From an uncultured Pelagibacteraceae bacterium (lineage in GTDB: Bacteria; Pseudomonadota; Alphaproteobacteria; Pelagibacterales; Pelagibacteraceae), in NCBI GenBank assembly GCA_902592285.1, contig CACJED010000003.1:1-56999 (forward strand): a stretch of DNA of 56,999 nucleotides, in the 5' to 3' direction. The notes beneath the pieces are model-generated. The model searched no databases and was not told the DNA's origin. It saw nothing but the letters and a program-made list of their open reading frames with translations. Positions within the stretch are counted from its first letter, which is position 1. Every line of letters begins with the position of its first letter. The position numbers and the translations under genes are program-made. Positions 31,448-41,136 of this stretch are shown here, in pieces.

Positions 31448-31588
31448 TTTGTCTCCTGTATAAATTTTTAAGTGCTAATTAACAAAATAATGACTAAAAA
31501 TATTGCTTATTTAATAAATATCACCTATGCAATTTTCACATAAGTAATGTATTTATGCAATAATATTTAATAATTATTAGGAATAACT

Positions 31589-32071
31589 GTGAATCAAATA
31601 CTGAATAAAGAACCAGTAAAAAGAGCTGAAAAATCTATTAAAGATTTTGACCCAAATCTTGAGATCATATGTTTAAATCAAACAGCAAGAACTGCTAAAG
31701 ATGCAGCTACAGCTTTGGGTTGTAATGTTGGAGCAATAGTAAAAAGCTTGCTTTTTGATTGTGGAAATGAGTTTATTCTTTGTTTGGTCTCCGGAGATAA
31801 AAGGTGTTCATTAAATAAGATTAAAAAAATCCTAAATGAAAAAAATGTTTCAATGGCAAAACCAGATGATGTTAAAAAAATCACTGGTTATACGATTGGA
31901 GGTGTTTCACCAGTAGGACATTTGGTTAAAACTAAAATCTATATTGATAGTAACTTAGAAAGGTTTAAAGAAGTTTTTGCAGCTGCAGGACATCCCAATT
32001 GTGTTTTTAAAATAGAATATAATCAATTAATTAAACTAACGTCTGGTGATATTAAAGATATAGTAGAATGA
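31589..32071 (+). CDS. YbaK/EbsC (ProX-like) aminoacyl-tRNA deacylase
   Basis: KSLLFDCGNEFILCLVSGDKRCSLNKI, YTIGGVSPVGH. Confidence 0.88.
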   Translation: MNQILNKEPVKRAEKSIKDFDPNLEIICLNQTARTAKDAATALGCNVGAIVKSLLFDCGNEFILCLVSGDKRCSLNKIKKILNEKNVSMAKPDDVKKITGYTIGGVSPVGHLVKTKIYIDSNLERFKEVFAAAGHPNCVFKIEYNQLIKLTSGDIKDIVE

Positions 32072-32955
32072 GACAACCAAAATTAATTGATTATATTTTA
32101 TTAACAACTCTAGCATTAATATGGGCTTCAGCATTTTTTAATATTAAGATTGCTACTTATTCTTTTGGACCTATAACAATCGCATTTTTAAGAGTCTTTT
32201 TTGGAGCGATACCAGTTTTATTACTTTGCTATTATAAAAAAATTAAGATTGAAGCTTTTTCAAAAGACTGGCATTGGTTTGCAATGATAGGTTTTATTAA
32301 TTTGGTAGCTCCATTTTTTTTAATAGCTTACGGAGTAAAGTCTGTACAAAGTAATTTAGCAGCAATTTTGATGTCTACTACACCTTTAAGCTCTACAGTA
32401 TTAGGGCATTTTTATACCAAAAATGAAAAATTTAATTTGTTAAAAACATTTGGAATCTTAATTGGTTTTTCAGGAATAGTATTTTTATTTTCAGATAATA
32501 TTTTAATTGATGAAAATAATTTTTTTTCTGCATTATTGATTTTGCTTGGATCAACCTGCTATGTAGTTGGTGGAGTTTTGACTTTAAAAATTAGTAAGAA
32601 AAAGAATGAAAATGTAACAGGCTCAATATTAATTTGGGCAATTATTATTTTGATTCCCTTAGTAAGCTTTATCGAACAGCCTTGGCAATCAATTCCAAGA
32701 ACAGATTCTCTTATTTCAGTCATATATTTAGGAATTGTTCCTACAGGAATAGCTTGGCTATTGAGATTTAGAATATTAAAGAATAATGGTTTAATCTTTC
32801 AATCACAAGTTTCATATTTAATACCGATTTTTGGAACCATCTTAGGTTACGTTTTTCTTAAAGAATTAATAACAATTAAAGTTTTAATATCCTTAATAGC
32901 TGTTTGCATTGGAATTTATTTTGTAAAAAAAGCAGATAATAAAAAAGCTATTTAA
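32068..32955 (+). CDS. DMT/EamA family transporter
   Basis: Ten-TM pattern, two EamA-like halves (ALIWASAFFNIKIA...). Confidence 0.85.
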   Translation: MRQPKLIDYILLTTLALIWASAFFNIKIATYSFGPITIAFLRVFFGAIPVLLLCYYKKIKIEAFSKDWHWFAMIGFINLVAPFFLIAYGVKSVQSNLAAILMSTTPLSSTVLGHFYTKNEKFNLLKTFGILIGFSGIVFLFSDNILIDENNFFSALLILLGSTCYVVGGVLTLKISKKKNENVTGSILIWAIIILIPLVSFIEQPWQSIPRTDSLISVIYLGIVPTGIAWLLRFRILKNNGLIFQSQVSYLIPIFGTILGYVFLKELITIKVLISLIAVCIGIYFVKKADNKKAI

Positions 32956-33853
32956 GTCTTGCTATAGCCTCAATATGTGAGGGACTAGTTTCACAACAGC
33001 CTCCAAGTATAGTAGCACCAGCATCTTTAAACTTTTCAACAATTCTAGCCATGTTTTCAGGATTTAAATCTTTTCTTTTACCTAAAATTTCAGTTGGGTT
33101 TCCTGTTTTACTTTTTAAGTAGTTTTCAGCAAAACTAGTATTAGGTTTTGTTGTTATAAATCCATTTAACTTAAAACCAAATGGAGTTCCTAAATTTTTG
33201 ACTTCTGTAAAATTTACTTCATAATTTTCAGGAGAAACACAAGAAAGCATAACTCCTAAAACTTGATCGTCAATTACATTCTTTACATCTGATATCTTTT
33301 CACCACTTGGAAGATTGGTTCCTTCTGAAATATGAATACCAATTAAATAAGGTTTTTTAAATTCTTTTATTGCTTTAATTCCACATCCGATTTCTTTTAT
33401 GCTACTTAAAACATCAAAATAAAAAAAATCTACATAAGGGCTCAATACTTTAGCTTGCTCTTTAAAATTATTAGTAATTTCTTTTTCATTTCTTCTATCA
33501 GCCTCATATGTAATGTTTTGTGGAGGTAAACCACCTGCTATTAGTATATTTGAAAAAATTTTTTTTGCTTTAACAGCAATTTTTCCTGCTTTTTGATTTA
33601 AATATTCAAACTTACTTTCAATTTGATTATCTTTTAATCTTTTTCTCCTAGTTGCAAAAGTTGCAGTTACTATAACTTCAGCACCAGCTTTAATAAAATC
33701 TAAGTGAGTGTTTAATAAAAGATCATGATATTTATCTTGTAGTAAAGCATTTGCACTCCATAAGGTACCCTTGGCTTCCAAGCCTCTAGATAGAAGCTCT
33801 TGTCCTGTACCTCCATCTAGAATCCTTGTATTTTTGAAAAAATTTAAATCCAT
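32948..33853 (-). CDS. Homocysteine S-methyltransferase family
   Basis: ILDGGTGQELLSRG, GATILGGCCETSPSHI Zn motif. Confidence 0.88.
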   Translation of the reverse strand: MDLNFFKNTRILDGGTGQELLSRGLEAKGTLWSANALLQDKYHDLLLNTHLDFIKAGAEVIVTATFATRRKRLKDNQIESKFEYLNQKAGKIAVKAKKIFSNILIAGGLPPQNITYEADRRNEKEITNNFKEQAKVLSPYVDFFYFDVLSSIKEIGCGIKAIKEFKKPYLIGIHISEGTNLPSGEKISDVKNVIDDQVLGVMLSCVSPENYEVNFTEVKNLGTPFGFKLNGFITTKPNTSFAENYLKSKTGNPTEILGKRKDLNPENMARIVEKFKDAGATILGGCCETSPSHIEAIARLK

Positions 33854-33861
33854 AATATTTG

Positions 33862-34452
33862 TTATTTTTTAAGTGCAATCTTTACATTAAAAGAGAAAGA
33901 TCTGCGCTCACCCTCAATATTAAATGGATATGCTGTATGCATTAAATAATTTGGAAAAATTATTAATTCTTTAATTTTTGGTACTACATTATAAATACTT
34001 TTACTCAAAAATCCTTTTTGACCATTTATAAAATCTATTGTTCCATTTGTTTTCAATTTTTTGTTTTTTACCATCTTATTATTGATCATATTTTTTGGTA
34101 ACTTTAAATAACCAACACCAGATAAATCTCCCTCATGATAATGTATTGGATTATATTCACCCTTAAATTGCCTTACTACCCATAGATTAAGGATCTTTAT
34201 TTGTTTTATATTTTTAATTCCTTCCTTAGATAAAAATTTTTTAATATTAATTTTTAATTCTTTTTCTAAATTTTGCTTAATAAATTTATTTGAAATTTTA
34301 ATTTCATTTTTAATTTGACTAGCTAATTTAGAGCTATAATCAATTTTTTTCGATTTAGATTTGTCATCAAACTCTTTATTCAATTTATTAAAAAATTTAT
34401 TTGATATTTTAGTTTTCCCAATTGATGGTCCAAAAGGTTTTATATTTTTCAT
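33862..34452 (-). CDS. Putative 2OG-Fe(II) oxygenase-like protein
   Basis: NPIHYHEGDLSGVGYLKLP...GTIDFINGQ...IIFPNYLMHTAYPFNIEGERRSFSFNV jelly-roll HxD...H pattern. Confidence 0.6.
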   Translation of the reverse strand: MKNIKPFGPSIGKTKISNKFFNKLNKEFDDKSKSKKIDYSSKLASQIKNEIKISNKFIKQNLEKELKINIKKFLSKEGIKNIKQIKILNLWVVRQFKGEYNPIHYHEGDLSGVGYLKLPKNMINNKMVKNKKLKTNGTIDFINGQKGFLSKSIYNVVPKIKELIIFPNYLMHTAYPFNIEGERRSFSFNVKIALKK

Positions 34453-34490
34453 TAAGTAAATAAATATAGCAAAAGTTAATTAAATCAAGA

Positions 34491-35237
34491 TTATGCTAAA
34501 ATCCTAAATCCCATTCTTGCAGCAACGAATATTACTAACAATGAAGTTATTAATGCCAATATTTTATTAGATAAAAACTTTATATTTAAAAAATTTCCAA
34601 TTTGTCCTCCAATTAAAACCGCTAAAAAAAGTGGCCAGAAATTTAAAAACTTATCAAAAACAATATCTTTTGTAATTTGTCCTGCAACACCAAATATAGA
34701 ATTTATCAAGATAAATAAAGACGCTGAAGTAGCTATTTGCTTAGGTTGTCCAGCCTTAATTAAAAAAAGAATAGGACTTAAAAAGATACCTCCACCAATT
34801 CCAATTAATCCTGAAAAAAAACCAATAACTGAACCAATTAGAACTGAAAAAATTTTAGGTATCTCACTTACTTCAAAGTCCTGATTTCTTAAAGTTTTGC
34901 TTTCAAAAAATAATAATATGCCAGCGATAGCTAAAATCAAAAACAATATTATTTCAAATAGATTTTTAGAGATTTGTAATGAGGCTCCATAAAATGCAAA
35001 AGGTATAGAACCTATTAAATAAGGTATAAGTAATTTTAAACTAAGACTGCCTGTTCTTATATAATTTATTGAATTTCCAGAAACCACAATGATGTTACAT
35101 AGCAAGGCTATTATGGGAAAAATATAGTATGGAATATCCCAAATTAACATCAGGGCAAGATAAGTAGAGCCACCCCCGAACCCAACGCTTGAATATAAAA
35201 TAGCTGTTATAAAAAAAAATATTGGTAATATAATCAT
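34491..35237 (-). CDS. TauE/SafE family sulfite exporter-like permease (start chosen at MIILPIFFF)
   Basis: ILYSSVGFGGGSTYLALMLI, GFFSGLIGIGGGIFLSPIL. Confidence 0.88.
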   Translation of the reverse strand: MIILPIFFFITAILYSSVGFGGGSTYLALMLIWDIPYYIFPIIALLCNIIVVSGNSINYIRTGSLSLKLLIPYLIGSIPFAFYGASLQISKNLFEIILFLILAIAGILLFFESKTLRNQDFEVSEIPKIFSVLIGSVIGFFSGLIGIGGGIFLSPILFLIKAGQPKQIATSASLFILINSIFGVAGQITKDIVFDKFLNFWPLFLAVLIGGQIGNFLNIKFLSNKILALITSLLVIFVAARMGFRILA

Positions 35238-35250
35238 TTTAAAAAATTTT

Positions 35251-35751
35251 ATGAAAGTAAATATAGCATTATTAACTGTAACAGATACAAGAACAATTGA
35301 TAATGATAAGTCAGGCGCAATTCTTGTAAAAAAAATTGAAGAAGCAAAGCATAATTTAATTGATCGAAAAATCTGCAAAGATAACAAAGATGATATTGTT
35401 GTAATTCTCAAAAGTTGGCTTCAAAATAATCAGATAGATGTAATCATTACGACAGGAGGTACAGGTCTGACGGGTCGAGATATTACTCCTGAAGCTTTGG
35501 ACGTAATAGCCGATAAACACATTCCTGGTTTTGGAGAAATTTTTAGATACTTAAGTCTTAAGACAGTTGGCACTTCATCAATTCAGTCAAGAGCATGTGC
35601 GGTGTTGGCTAGAGGAAAATACATATTTGCTTTGCCAGGTTCCTCAGGTGGGGTTACTGATGCATGGGAAGGAATTTTAAAACATCAATTAGATGTAAAT
35701 AATAAACCATGTAATTTTGTTGAATTAATACCTCGATTAAAAGAAAAATAA
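35251..35751 (+). CDS. moaB: Molybdopterin biosynthesis MoaB/Mog family
   Basis: TTGGTGLTGRDITPEA, ALPGSSGGVTDAWEGIL. Confidence 0.92.
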   Translation: MKVNIALLTVTDTRTIDNDKSGAILVKKIEEAKHNLIDRKICKDNKDDIVVILKSWLQNNQIDVIITTGGTGLTGRDITPEALDVIADKHIPGFGEIFRYLSLKTVGTSSIQSRACAVLARGKYIFALPGSSGGVTDAWEGILKHQLDVNNKPCNFVELIPRLKEK

Positions 35752-35997
35752 TTATTTTTGATATTTTTCTTTCCATTCAGAGTAAGGCATTCCATAAATC
35801 CGTTCTCTCGCATCTGGATCAGAAATAGTGATACCTCTTTTTTCAGCTTCTTCTCTAAACCATCTTGATATACAATTTCTACAGAAATTTGCTAAGTTCA
35901 TTAGATCAATATTTTGAACATCTTTTCTCTCATCTAAATGTTTAAGCAATCTTTCAAAAGTAGCAGATTGAATTTCTTTTTTTTCATTTTCATTCAT
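35752..35997 (-). CDS. DUF1244 family protein
   Basis: LLKHLDERKDVQNIDLMNLANFCRNCISRWFREEAEKRG...DARERIYGMPYSEWKEKYQ. Confidence 0.85.
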   Translation of the reverse strand: MNENEKKEIQSATFERLLKHLDERKDVQNIDLMNLANFCRNCISRWFREEAEKRGITISDPDARERIYGMPYSEWKEKYQK

Positions 35998-36115
35998 AAG
36001 AAAAATATTAATGACTTTTAAGACGAGCACAAGATGTTGTATTTATACAATTATAAGTAGAATATTTAAATTATTTAAAATAGACACCAGAAAGCATTGC
36101 TAGTTTAATAGTCCA

Positions 36116-37855
36116 ATGGCTAGTAAAAGAAAAAAAAAGTTAAAGCCTAAGACCAAGAAAAAAACAAAAAAACTGGTCAAAACTTCTAGAAAAAAAATAA
36201 AAACGAAAAAAAAAGTTGGGACAAAAAAGTCTGCGACTAAGAAGCGTTCTAAAAAATCTAGAAAAAATAATAAACTTAAAACAACAAAAAAAACAAGAGG
36301 AGTAAAAAATATGAGTGCAGAAGCTATGAAAGTGTCATCTGTATTAGATACTTCTCATTTGAAAGTAAAATTTCCATTTAAAGCTAAATATGGAAACTAC
36401 ATAAATGGAAAATTTGTAGAACCTAAGTCAGGCAAATATTTTGATAATGTTAGCCCGATATCAAATGAGAAAATCTGTTCAGTCGCACGATCGGATGAAA
36501 AAGACGTAGAGGCAGCATTAGATGCAGCTCACGCAGCTTTCCCTGAGTGGGGAAAAACAGACATTACAACAAGATCTAACATATTGTATAAGATTGCTGA
36601 TGTCCTAGAGAAGAATCTAAATTTATTAGCTACGGCTGAATGTTTAGACAATGGTAAGCCAATAAGAGAATGTATGGCTGCTGATTTACCTTTAGTAATT
36701 GATCATTGGAGATATTTTGCTGGTGTGATTAGAGCAGAAGAAGGTTCAATTGCTGAAATTGCTAATAATCAATACTCATACAATTTTCATGAACCACTAG
36801 GAGTTGTTGGTCAGATAGTTCCATGGAATTTCCCATTATTAATGGCAACATGGAAATTAGCTCCAGCACTTGCTGCAGGAAACTGTTCAGTATTAAAACC
36901 AGCTGAGCAAACACCAGCATCTATTATGGTAATGATGGAACTTATTGGAGATTTATTACCTCCAGGAGTTGTTAACATTGTTAGCGGTTTTGGTTTAGAG
37001 GCAGGTAAACCTTTAGCATCATCTAAAAGAGTTGCTAAAGTTGCTTTTACTGGTGAAACAACAACTGGAAGATTGATTATGCAGTATGCTGCACAAAACA
37101 TTATTCCAATTACTTTGGAATTAGGTGGAAAATCTCCTAACATTTTCTTTGAAGACGTCATGGATAAAGATGATGATTTCTTTGATAAGTGTATCGAGGG
37201 ATTTGTAATGTTCAATCTTAACCAAGGCGAGGTTTGTACTTGTCCAAGTAGAGCTTTAATTCAAGAGTCTATATATGATAAGTTCATGGAAAGAGCTATT
37301 GCAAGAACAAAAGCTGTTGTTCAAGATAATCCTTTAAAAATGGAAACTATGATTGGAGCTCAAGCATCTGTAGAGCAAATGGAGAAGATTAAATCTTATC
37401 TTGAGCTTGGTAAAAAAGAGGGTGCTAAAGTTCTTACAGGAGGAAGTGCTGCTAAACTTAATAGTGGATTGGAAAAAGGTAATTATATTCAACCAACTAT
37501 TTTTGAAGCTAATAACAGCATGAGAATATCTCAAGAAGAGATTTTCGGACCTGTAGTATCTGTGATTAAATTTAAAGACGAAGCAGAAGCATTAAAAATT
37601 GCTAATGATACTCTTTATGGTTTAGGAGCAGCTGTATGGACTAGAAATGGTAATATAGCTCACAGAATGGGTAGAGCAATACAAGCTGGGATAGTATGGA
37701 CTAATTGTTATCATGCTTATCCAGCACACTCTCCATTTGGGGGATATAAACAATCTGGAGTTGGTAGAGAAACTCATAAAATGATGCTTAATCATTACAG
37801 ACAGAATAAGAATCTACATGTTTCTTATGCTGAGAAAAAATTAGGCTTCTTTTAA
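36116..37855 (+). CDS. NAD-dependent aldehyde dehydrogenase (AldB/ExaC-like) with Lys/Arg-rich N-terminal extension; alternative start at 36311
   Basis: [14 protein letters not shown]-like [29 protein letters not shown]; extension [19 protein letters not shown]...; AGAGGAG SD before ATG 36311. Confidence 0.92.
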   Translation: MASKRKKKLKPKTKKKTKKLVKTSRKKIKTKKKVGTKKSATKKRSKKSRKNNKLKTTKKTRGVKNMSAEAMKVSSVLDTSHLKVKFPFKAKYGNYINGKFVEPKSGKYFDNVSPISNEKICSVARSDEKDVEAALDAAHAAFPEWGKTDITTRSNILYKIADVLEKNLNLLATAECLDNGKPIRECMAADLPLVIDHWRYFAGVIRAEEGSIAEIANNQYSYNFHEPLGVVGQIVPWNFPLLMATWKLAPALAAGNCSVLKPAEQTPASIMVMMELIGDLLPPGVVNIVSGFGLEAGKPLASSKRVAKVAFTGETTTGRLIMQYAAQNIIPITLELGGKSPNIFFEDVMDKDDDFFDKCIEGFVMFNLNQGEVCTCPSRALIQESIYDKFMERAIARTKAVVQDNPLKMETMIGAQASVEQMEKIKSYLELGKKEGAKVLTGGSAAKLNSGLEKGNYIQPTIFEANNSMRISQEEIFGPVVSVIKFKDEAEALKIANDTLYGLGAAVWTRNGNIAHRMGRAIQAGIVWTNCYHAYPAHSPFGGYKQSGVGRETHKMMLNHYRQNKNLHVSYAEKKLGFF

Positions 37856-37873
37856 AATACAATAATATATAAT

Positions 37874-37899
37874 GGCCCATGATTCTAAAATCATGGGCC
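37874..37899 (+). other. Perfect 11-bp stem-loop between ALDH and DUF779 gene
   Basis: GGCCCATGATT-ctaa-AATCATGGGCC. Confidence 0.8.
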
Positions 37900-37910
37900 G
37901 TACATTAAAA

Positions 37911-38264
37911 ATGAAAGTCTCTGCAACTCATTCCGCATTAAGTTTACTATCTGAATTAAAACAAAAGTATGGTGAAAAACTTATGTTTCATCAATCTGGT
38001 GGTTGTTGTGATGGAAGTGCACCAATGTGTTTTCAAGAAGGTGAATTTCCTCTTGGAGATAACGATATTAAATTGGGTGAAATAGGCGGTGTTCCGTTTT
38101 ATATGAATGGTGATCAATATGAAAAATGGAAACATACAGATCTTACTATAGATGCAGTTAAAGGCATTGGTGGGATGTTCTCACTAGATAATGGCACTGG
38201 CAAAAGGTTTTTAACAAAATCAGAAATCTGCCTTGTAGTTGATAACGAAGATAAAAAAAATTAG
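37911..38264 (+). CDS. DUF779 family protein (longest ORF starts 37872)
   Basis: ATHSALSLLSELKQKYGEKLMFHQSGGCCDGSAPMCF; DUF779 commonly follows AldB/ExaC-type ALDH. Confidence 0.88.
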   Translation: MKVSATHSALSLLSELKQKYGEKLMFHQSGGCCDGSAPMCFQEGEFPLGDNDIKLGEIGGVPFYMNGDQYEKWKHTDLTIDAVKGIGGMFSLDNGTGKRFLTKSEICLVVDNEDKKN

Positions 38265-38833
38265 GCTTTTTTTCTAAATTTAATTCTAAAGCTCAACAAT
38301 ATTAAGATTATAATCGAATAGATTAATGGTTTAAAAAAAATTGTTTTTGACAGCCATATAAAATGAAGTGCCCCAAAAATAGCAATAATATAAACTAGTC
38401 TATGTATTTTTTTCCAATTATGTTTTAAAAGTCTTATCATTTTGTCTGATGATGTTAGGGCCAAAAGTGTTAACAATAACCAAGCTGAAAAACCAATAAA
38501 GATAAATTTTTTCTTAAAAACATCATTTATTAAAGGCTCAAAATCAAATCTGTAATCAAGACCCACATAACTTAGCATATGTATTGAGGCATAAAAAAAA
38601 GTAAATAGTCCAAACATTCTTCTAAATTTTATCCATTCGGTAGAATTTGTTAATTTCCTAAGAGGTGAAATTGAAAGAGTGAGTATAATAAAAATTAGAG
38701 TCCATTCTCCAAAATGATTAATAATTCTATCTACCGGCTCAGGACCCAATTCATTAAAAATAATTTGATAAGAAATGATATAGATTGGCCAAAGTAATAA
38801 TAAAAAAACAAAAGGCTTTAGATAGTTTTTCAA
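38261..38833 (-). CDS. msrQ: Heme membrane subunit MsrQ (YedZ)
   Basis: Ferric-reductase-like TM protein; FGLFTFFYASIHMLSY, LHFIWL; adjacent msrP. Confidence 0.88.
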   Translation of the reverse strand: MKNYLKPFVFLLLLWPIYIISYQIIFNELGPEPVDRIINHFGEWTLIFIILTLSISPLRKLTNSTEWIKFRRMFGLFTFFYASIHMLSYVGLDYRFDFEPLINDVFKKKFIFIGFSAWLLLTLLALTSSDKMIRLLKHNWKKIHRLVYIIAIFGALHFIWLSKTIFFKPLIYSIIILILLSFRIKFRKKA

Positions 38834-38837
38834 TTTT

Positions 38838-39737
38838 TTAGTAATTTTTTTTTAAGTCCATACCATTATAAAGATGTGCAACTTCATCTCCATAACCATT
38901 AAACATTAAAGTTTTTATTCTTGGAGCCAGAATACTTTCACCAATTACTCTTTCAGTTGCTTGAGACCATCTTGGATGATCAACTTCAGGATTTACATTT
39001 GAGTAAAAACCATATTCTCTTGGCGAAGCGTTTTTCCAAGCAGTATTTGGCATGTTTTTTGTTAATCTAATTTTTACAATTGCTTTTGCACTTTTGAATC
39101 CATATTTCCACGGAATGAATATTCTTAAAGGAGCTCCATTTTGATTTGGTAAAGATTTACCATATAAACCAGTTACAACAGTTGTAAGAGGATGCATCGC
39201 TTCATCAATTCTTAGACCTTCAATATAGGGCCAGTTTAAGACTGGATATCTCTGACCAACCATCTCTTCTGGATTATATATAGTTTCGAATTCAACAAAC
39301 TTTGCTGCTGGTTTAATCTGAACTTTATTTAGCAATTCACTGAGTGAGAAACCCAACCATGGTATAACCATAGACCAACCTTCAACACATCTAAGTTTTA
39401 AAATTCTTTCTTCAGATTTAATTGCTAAAACTTCTTCAACTGGAAGTTCTAATGGTTTTTCAACAAGACCTTCTATTTTAACACTCCAAGGTCTTGTAGT
39501 AAAATTTTTTGCTCTTCTATGTGGATCACCTTTACCAGTACCAAACTCGTAGTAATTATTATATGTAGTTATATCTTCATAGCTAGTTGCTTCATTCAAA
39601 TTACTAGCATTTGCATTTATTAGTGGAATTGAATTCAAAGTAAGTGCACCTAAACTATAACCCATGGATTTCACAAAAGATCTTCTCTTATTATAAATTT
39701 TTTCTGGCGTAATTTCAGAGTGTTTAAATTTAATCAT
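38838..39737 (-). CDS. msrP: Molybdopterin methionine-sulfoxide reductase MsrP (YedY)
   Basis: Tat signal NKRRSFVKSMG; LRCVEGWSMVIPWLGFSLSELL. Confidence 0.93.
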   Translation of the reverse strand: MIKFKHSEITPEKIYNKRRSFVKSMGYSLGALTLNSIPLINANASNLNEATSYEDITTYNNYYEFGTGKGDPHRRAKNFTTRPWSVKIEGLVEKPLELPVEEVLAIKSEERILKLRCVEGWSMVIPWLGFSLSELLNKVQIKPAAKFVEFETIYNPEEMVGQRYPVLNWPYIEGLRIDEAMHPLTTVVTGLYGKSLPNQNGAPLRIFIPWKYGFKSAKAIVKIRLTKNMPNTAWKNASPREYGFYSNVNPEVDHPRWSQATERVIGESILAPRIKTLMFNGYGDEVAHLYNGMDLKKNY

Positions 39738-39797
39738 TAACAATAGTTATATTTAATAGCATATGATAATTTTATAATATAATTTAATATAAATAAT

Positions 39798-40631
39798 ATG
39801 AGTAAATTAGTATCAGAAATTGAAATTAATAAATTTAAAAATGATGGTGCCGTGCTCCTTAAGAATAAATTTGATATTAGTTGGATAGAAAAACTTAAAA
39901 AAGGAATTGAAAAAGGCAAAAATAATCCTAGTCCAAGATACGTAAATCACACTAAAGATAAATCACTTCCTGGATATCATGAAGATTTTTGGACTTGGAA
40001 CTTGCATGAAGAATTCAAAGATTTTGTTTTTAATTCCCCAACACCAAAAATTGCAGCTGAACTATTAGAGGCTAAAAGGATTAATTTAGTGATGGATAAT
40101 TGGTTTTTTAGGGAAGCAGGATGTAAATCTTCACCACCTTTTCATCATGATATATCGTATTTTGATTTTGAGGGATCAATGTGTGTACTATGGATACCCC
40201 TTGAGGCTGTTAAAAAAGAGGATGGTATTGCATGGGTTAAAGGATCCCATTTATGGAATAAATTATTTTTAAGAACAAGATTTAATGATGGCCACTATGT
40301 AGATGGAGAAGCAGGAATTGTTAATGGAAAAAAATATGAATTAACTCCAAAAATATTAGAAAATAAAGATAATTATGAATTTTTACAATGGGATTTAGAC
40401 GTAGGCGATTGCATCTATTTTGACATAAGAACACTTCATGGTGGACTAAATTCTGTAACTCCAAAAAAAGATGTTACTAGATATACTCTAAGAATGGCAA
40501 AAGAAGAATCTAAGATAATTTACAGAGGTGACTGGGCCAGAGAGGAACGAGCCATTATGGAGGATAATGGTTATAAAAATGGTGATGATTTATATGGCAA
40601 AATGTTTCCTACTTTATTTGAAGCTAATTAA
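39798..40631 (+). CDS. Phytanoyl-CoA dioxygenase (PhyH) family
   Basis: PFHHDISYFDFEGSMCVLWIPLEAVKKEDGIAWVKGSHLW, DIRTLHGG. Confidence 0.85.
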   Translation: MSKLVSEIEINKFKNDGAVLLKNKFDISWIEKLKKGIEKGKNNPSPRYVNHTKDKSLPGYHEDFWTWNLHEEFKDFVFNSPTPKIAAELLEAKRINLVMDNWFFREAGCKSSPPFHHDISYFDFEGSMCVLWIPLEAVKKEDGIAWVKGSHLWNKLFLRTRFNDGHYVDGEAGIVNGKKYELTPKILENKDNYEFLQWDLDVGDCIYFDIRTLHGGLNSVTPKKDVTRYTLRMAKEESKIIYRGDWAREERAIMEDNGYKNGDDLYGKMFPTLFEAN

Positions 40632-40692
40632 ATAGCAAAAAAAGTTCATCAATTATGTAAGGACTAAATTTTTAATATTATATGCATCATAA

Positions 40693-40719
40693 TAACTTCC
40701 AGTCCACAACTGGAAGTTA
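40693..40719 (-). terminator. Stem-loop at the PhyH/GYD convergent junction (possible terminator)
   Basis: TAACTTCCAGT-ccaca-ACTGGAAGTTA, 11-bp perfect stem; U-tract weak. Confidence 0.5.
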
Positions 40720-40728
40720 AAATGAGTT

Positions 40729-41046
40729 TTATTGACCTGGTGCTTTGTAACCAATTTTACTAGCTTTTGTAGTAGCCTTAGTAAAATCAATAGCTTCTAG
40801 CATGGTTAAATTTCTTACTGCACCTGAAGCCTCAACAACTAATTTAATAGCTGCGAAATCATCAAAACTTGGTACGTCAGTAACTACAACAAAATCAAAT
40901 GAACCTCTTACAATATCCATGCTATGCATTGTTCCACCCATAGCTTTTGTAAGTTGTTCTACAACGGCCTTTCTGTCACTTGTTGGATCTTTTAGGAAAC
41001 CTTGAAAAGCTTTTTCAGTGTAGTTACCCATTATATATGCTTTCAT
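40729..41046 (-). CDS. GYD domain protein
   Basis: MKAYIMGNYTEKAFQGFLKDPTSDRKAVVEQLTKAMGGTMHSMDIVRGSFDFVVVTDVPSFDDFAAI. Confidence 0.8.
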   Translation of the reverse strand: MKAYIMGNYTEKAFQGFLKDPTSDRKAVVEQLTKAMGGTMHSMDIVRGSFDFVVVTDVPSFDDFAAIKLVVEASGAVRNLTMLEAIDFTKATTKASKIGYKAPGQ

Positions 41047-41136
41047 ACTTAACTCCTTTATATTTTTTTTAAATTATAACAAATTAAATCACAACGAGAT
41101 ATGTAAATTGGTAATTTCAGATATGAATTTTAGAAA

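Noticed and set aside
31448-31588. Possible glnA leader riboswitch or sigma-54 promoter
   Set aside because: No GG-N10-GC (-24/-12) element or recognisable conserved RNA fold by eye.
33854-34490. Possible SAM-V riboswitch upstream of the homocysteine methyltransferase operon
   Set aside because: SAM riboswitches are known upstream of SAR11 methionine genes, but the 8-bp gap before the methyltransferase and the roughly 38-bp gap upstream of the preceding gene are too short and show no pseudoknot-like pattern.
36116-36310. Lys-rich segment as simple-sequence/assembly artefact
   Set aside because: The frame is maintained for 65 codons with mixed Lys/Arg/Ser/Thr codons and no pure homopolymer tract; kept as a finding instead.
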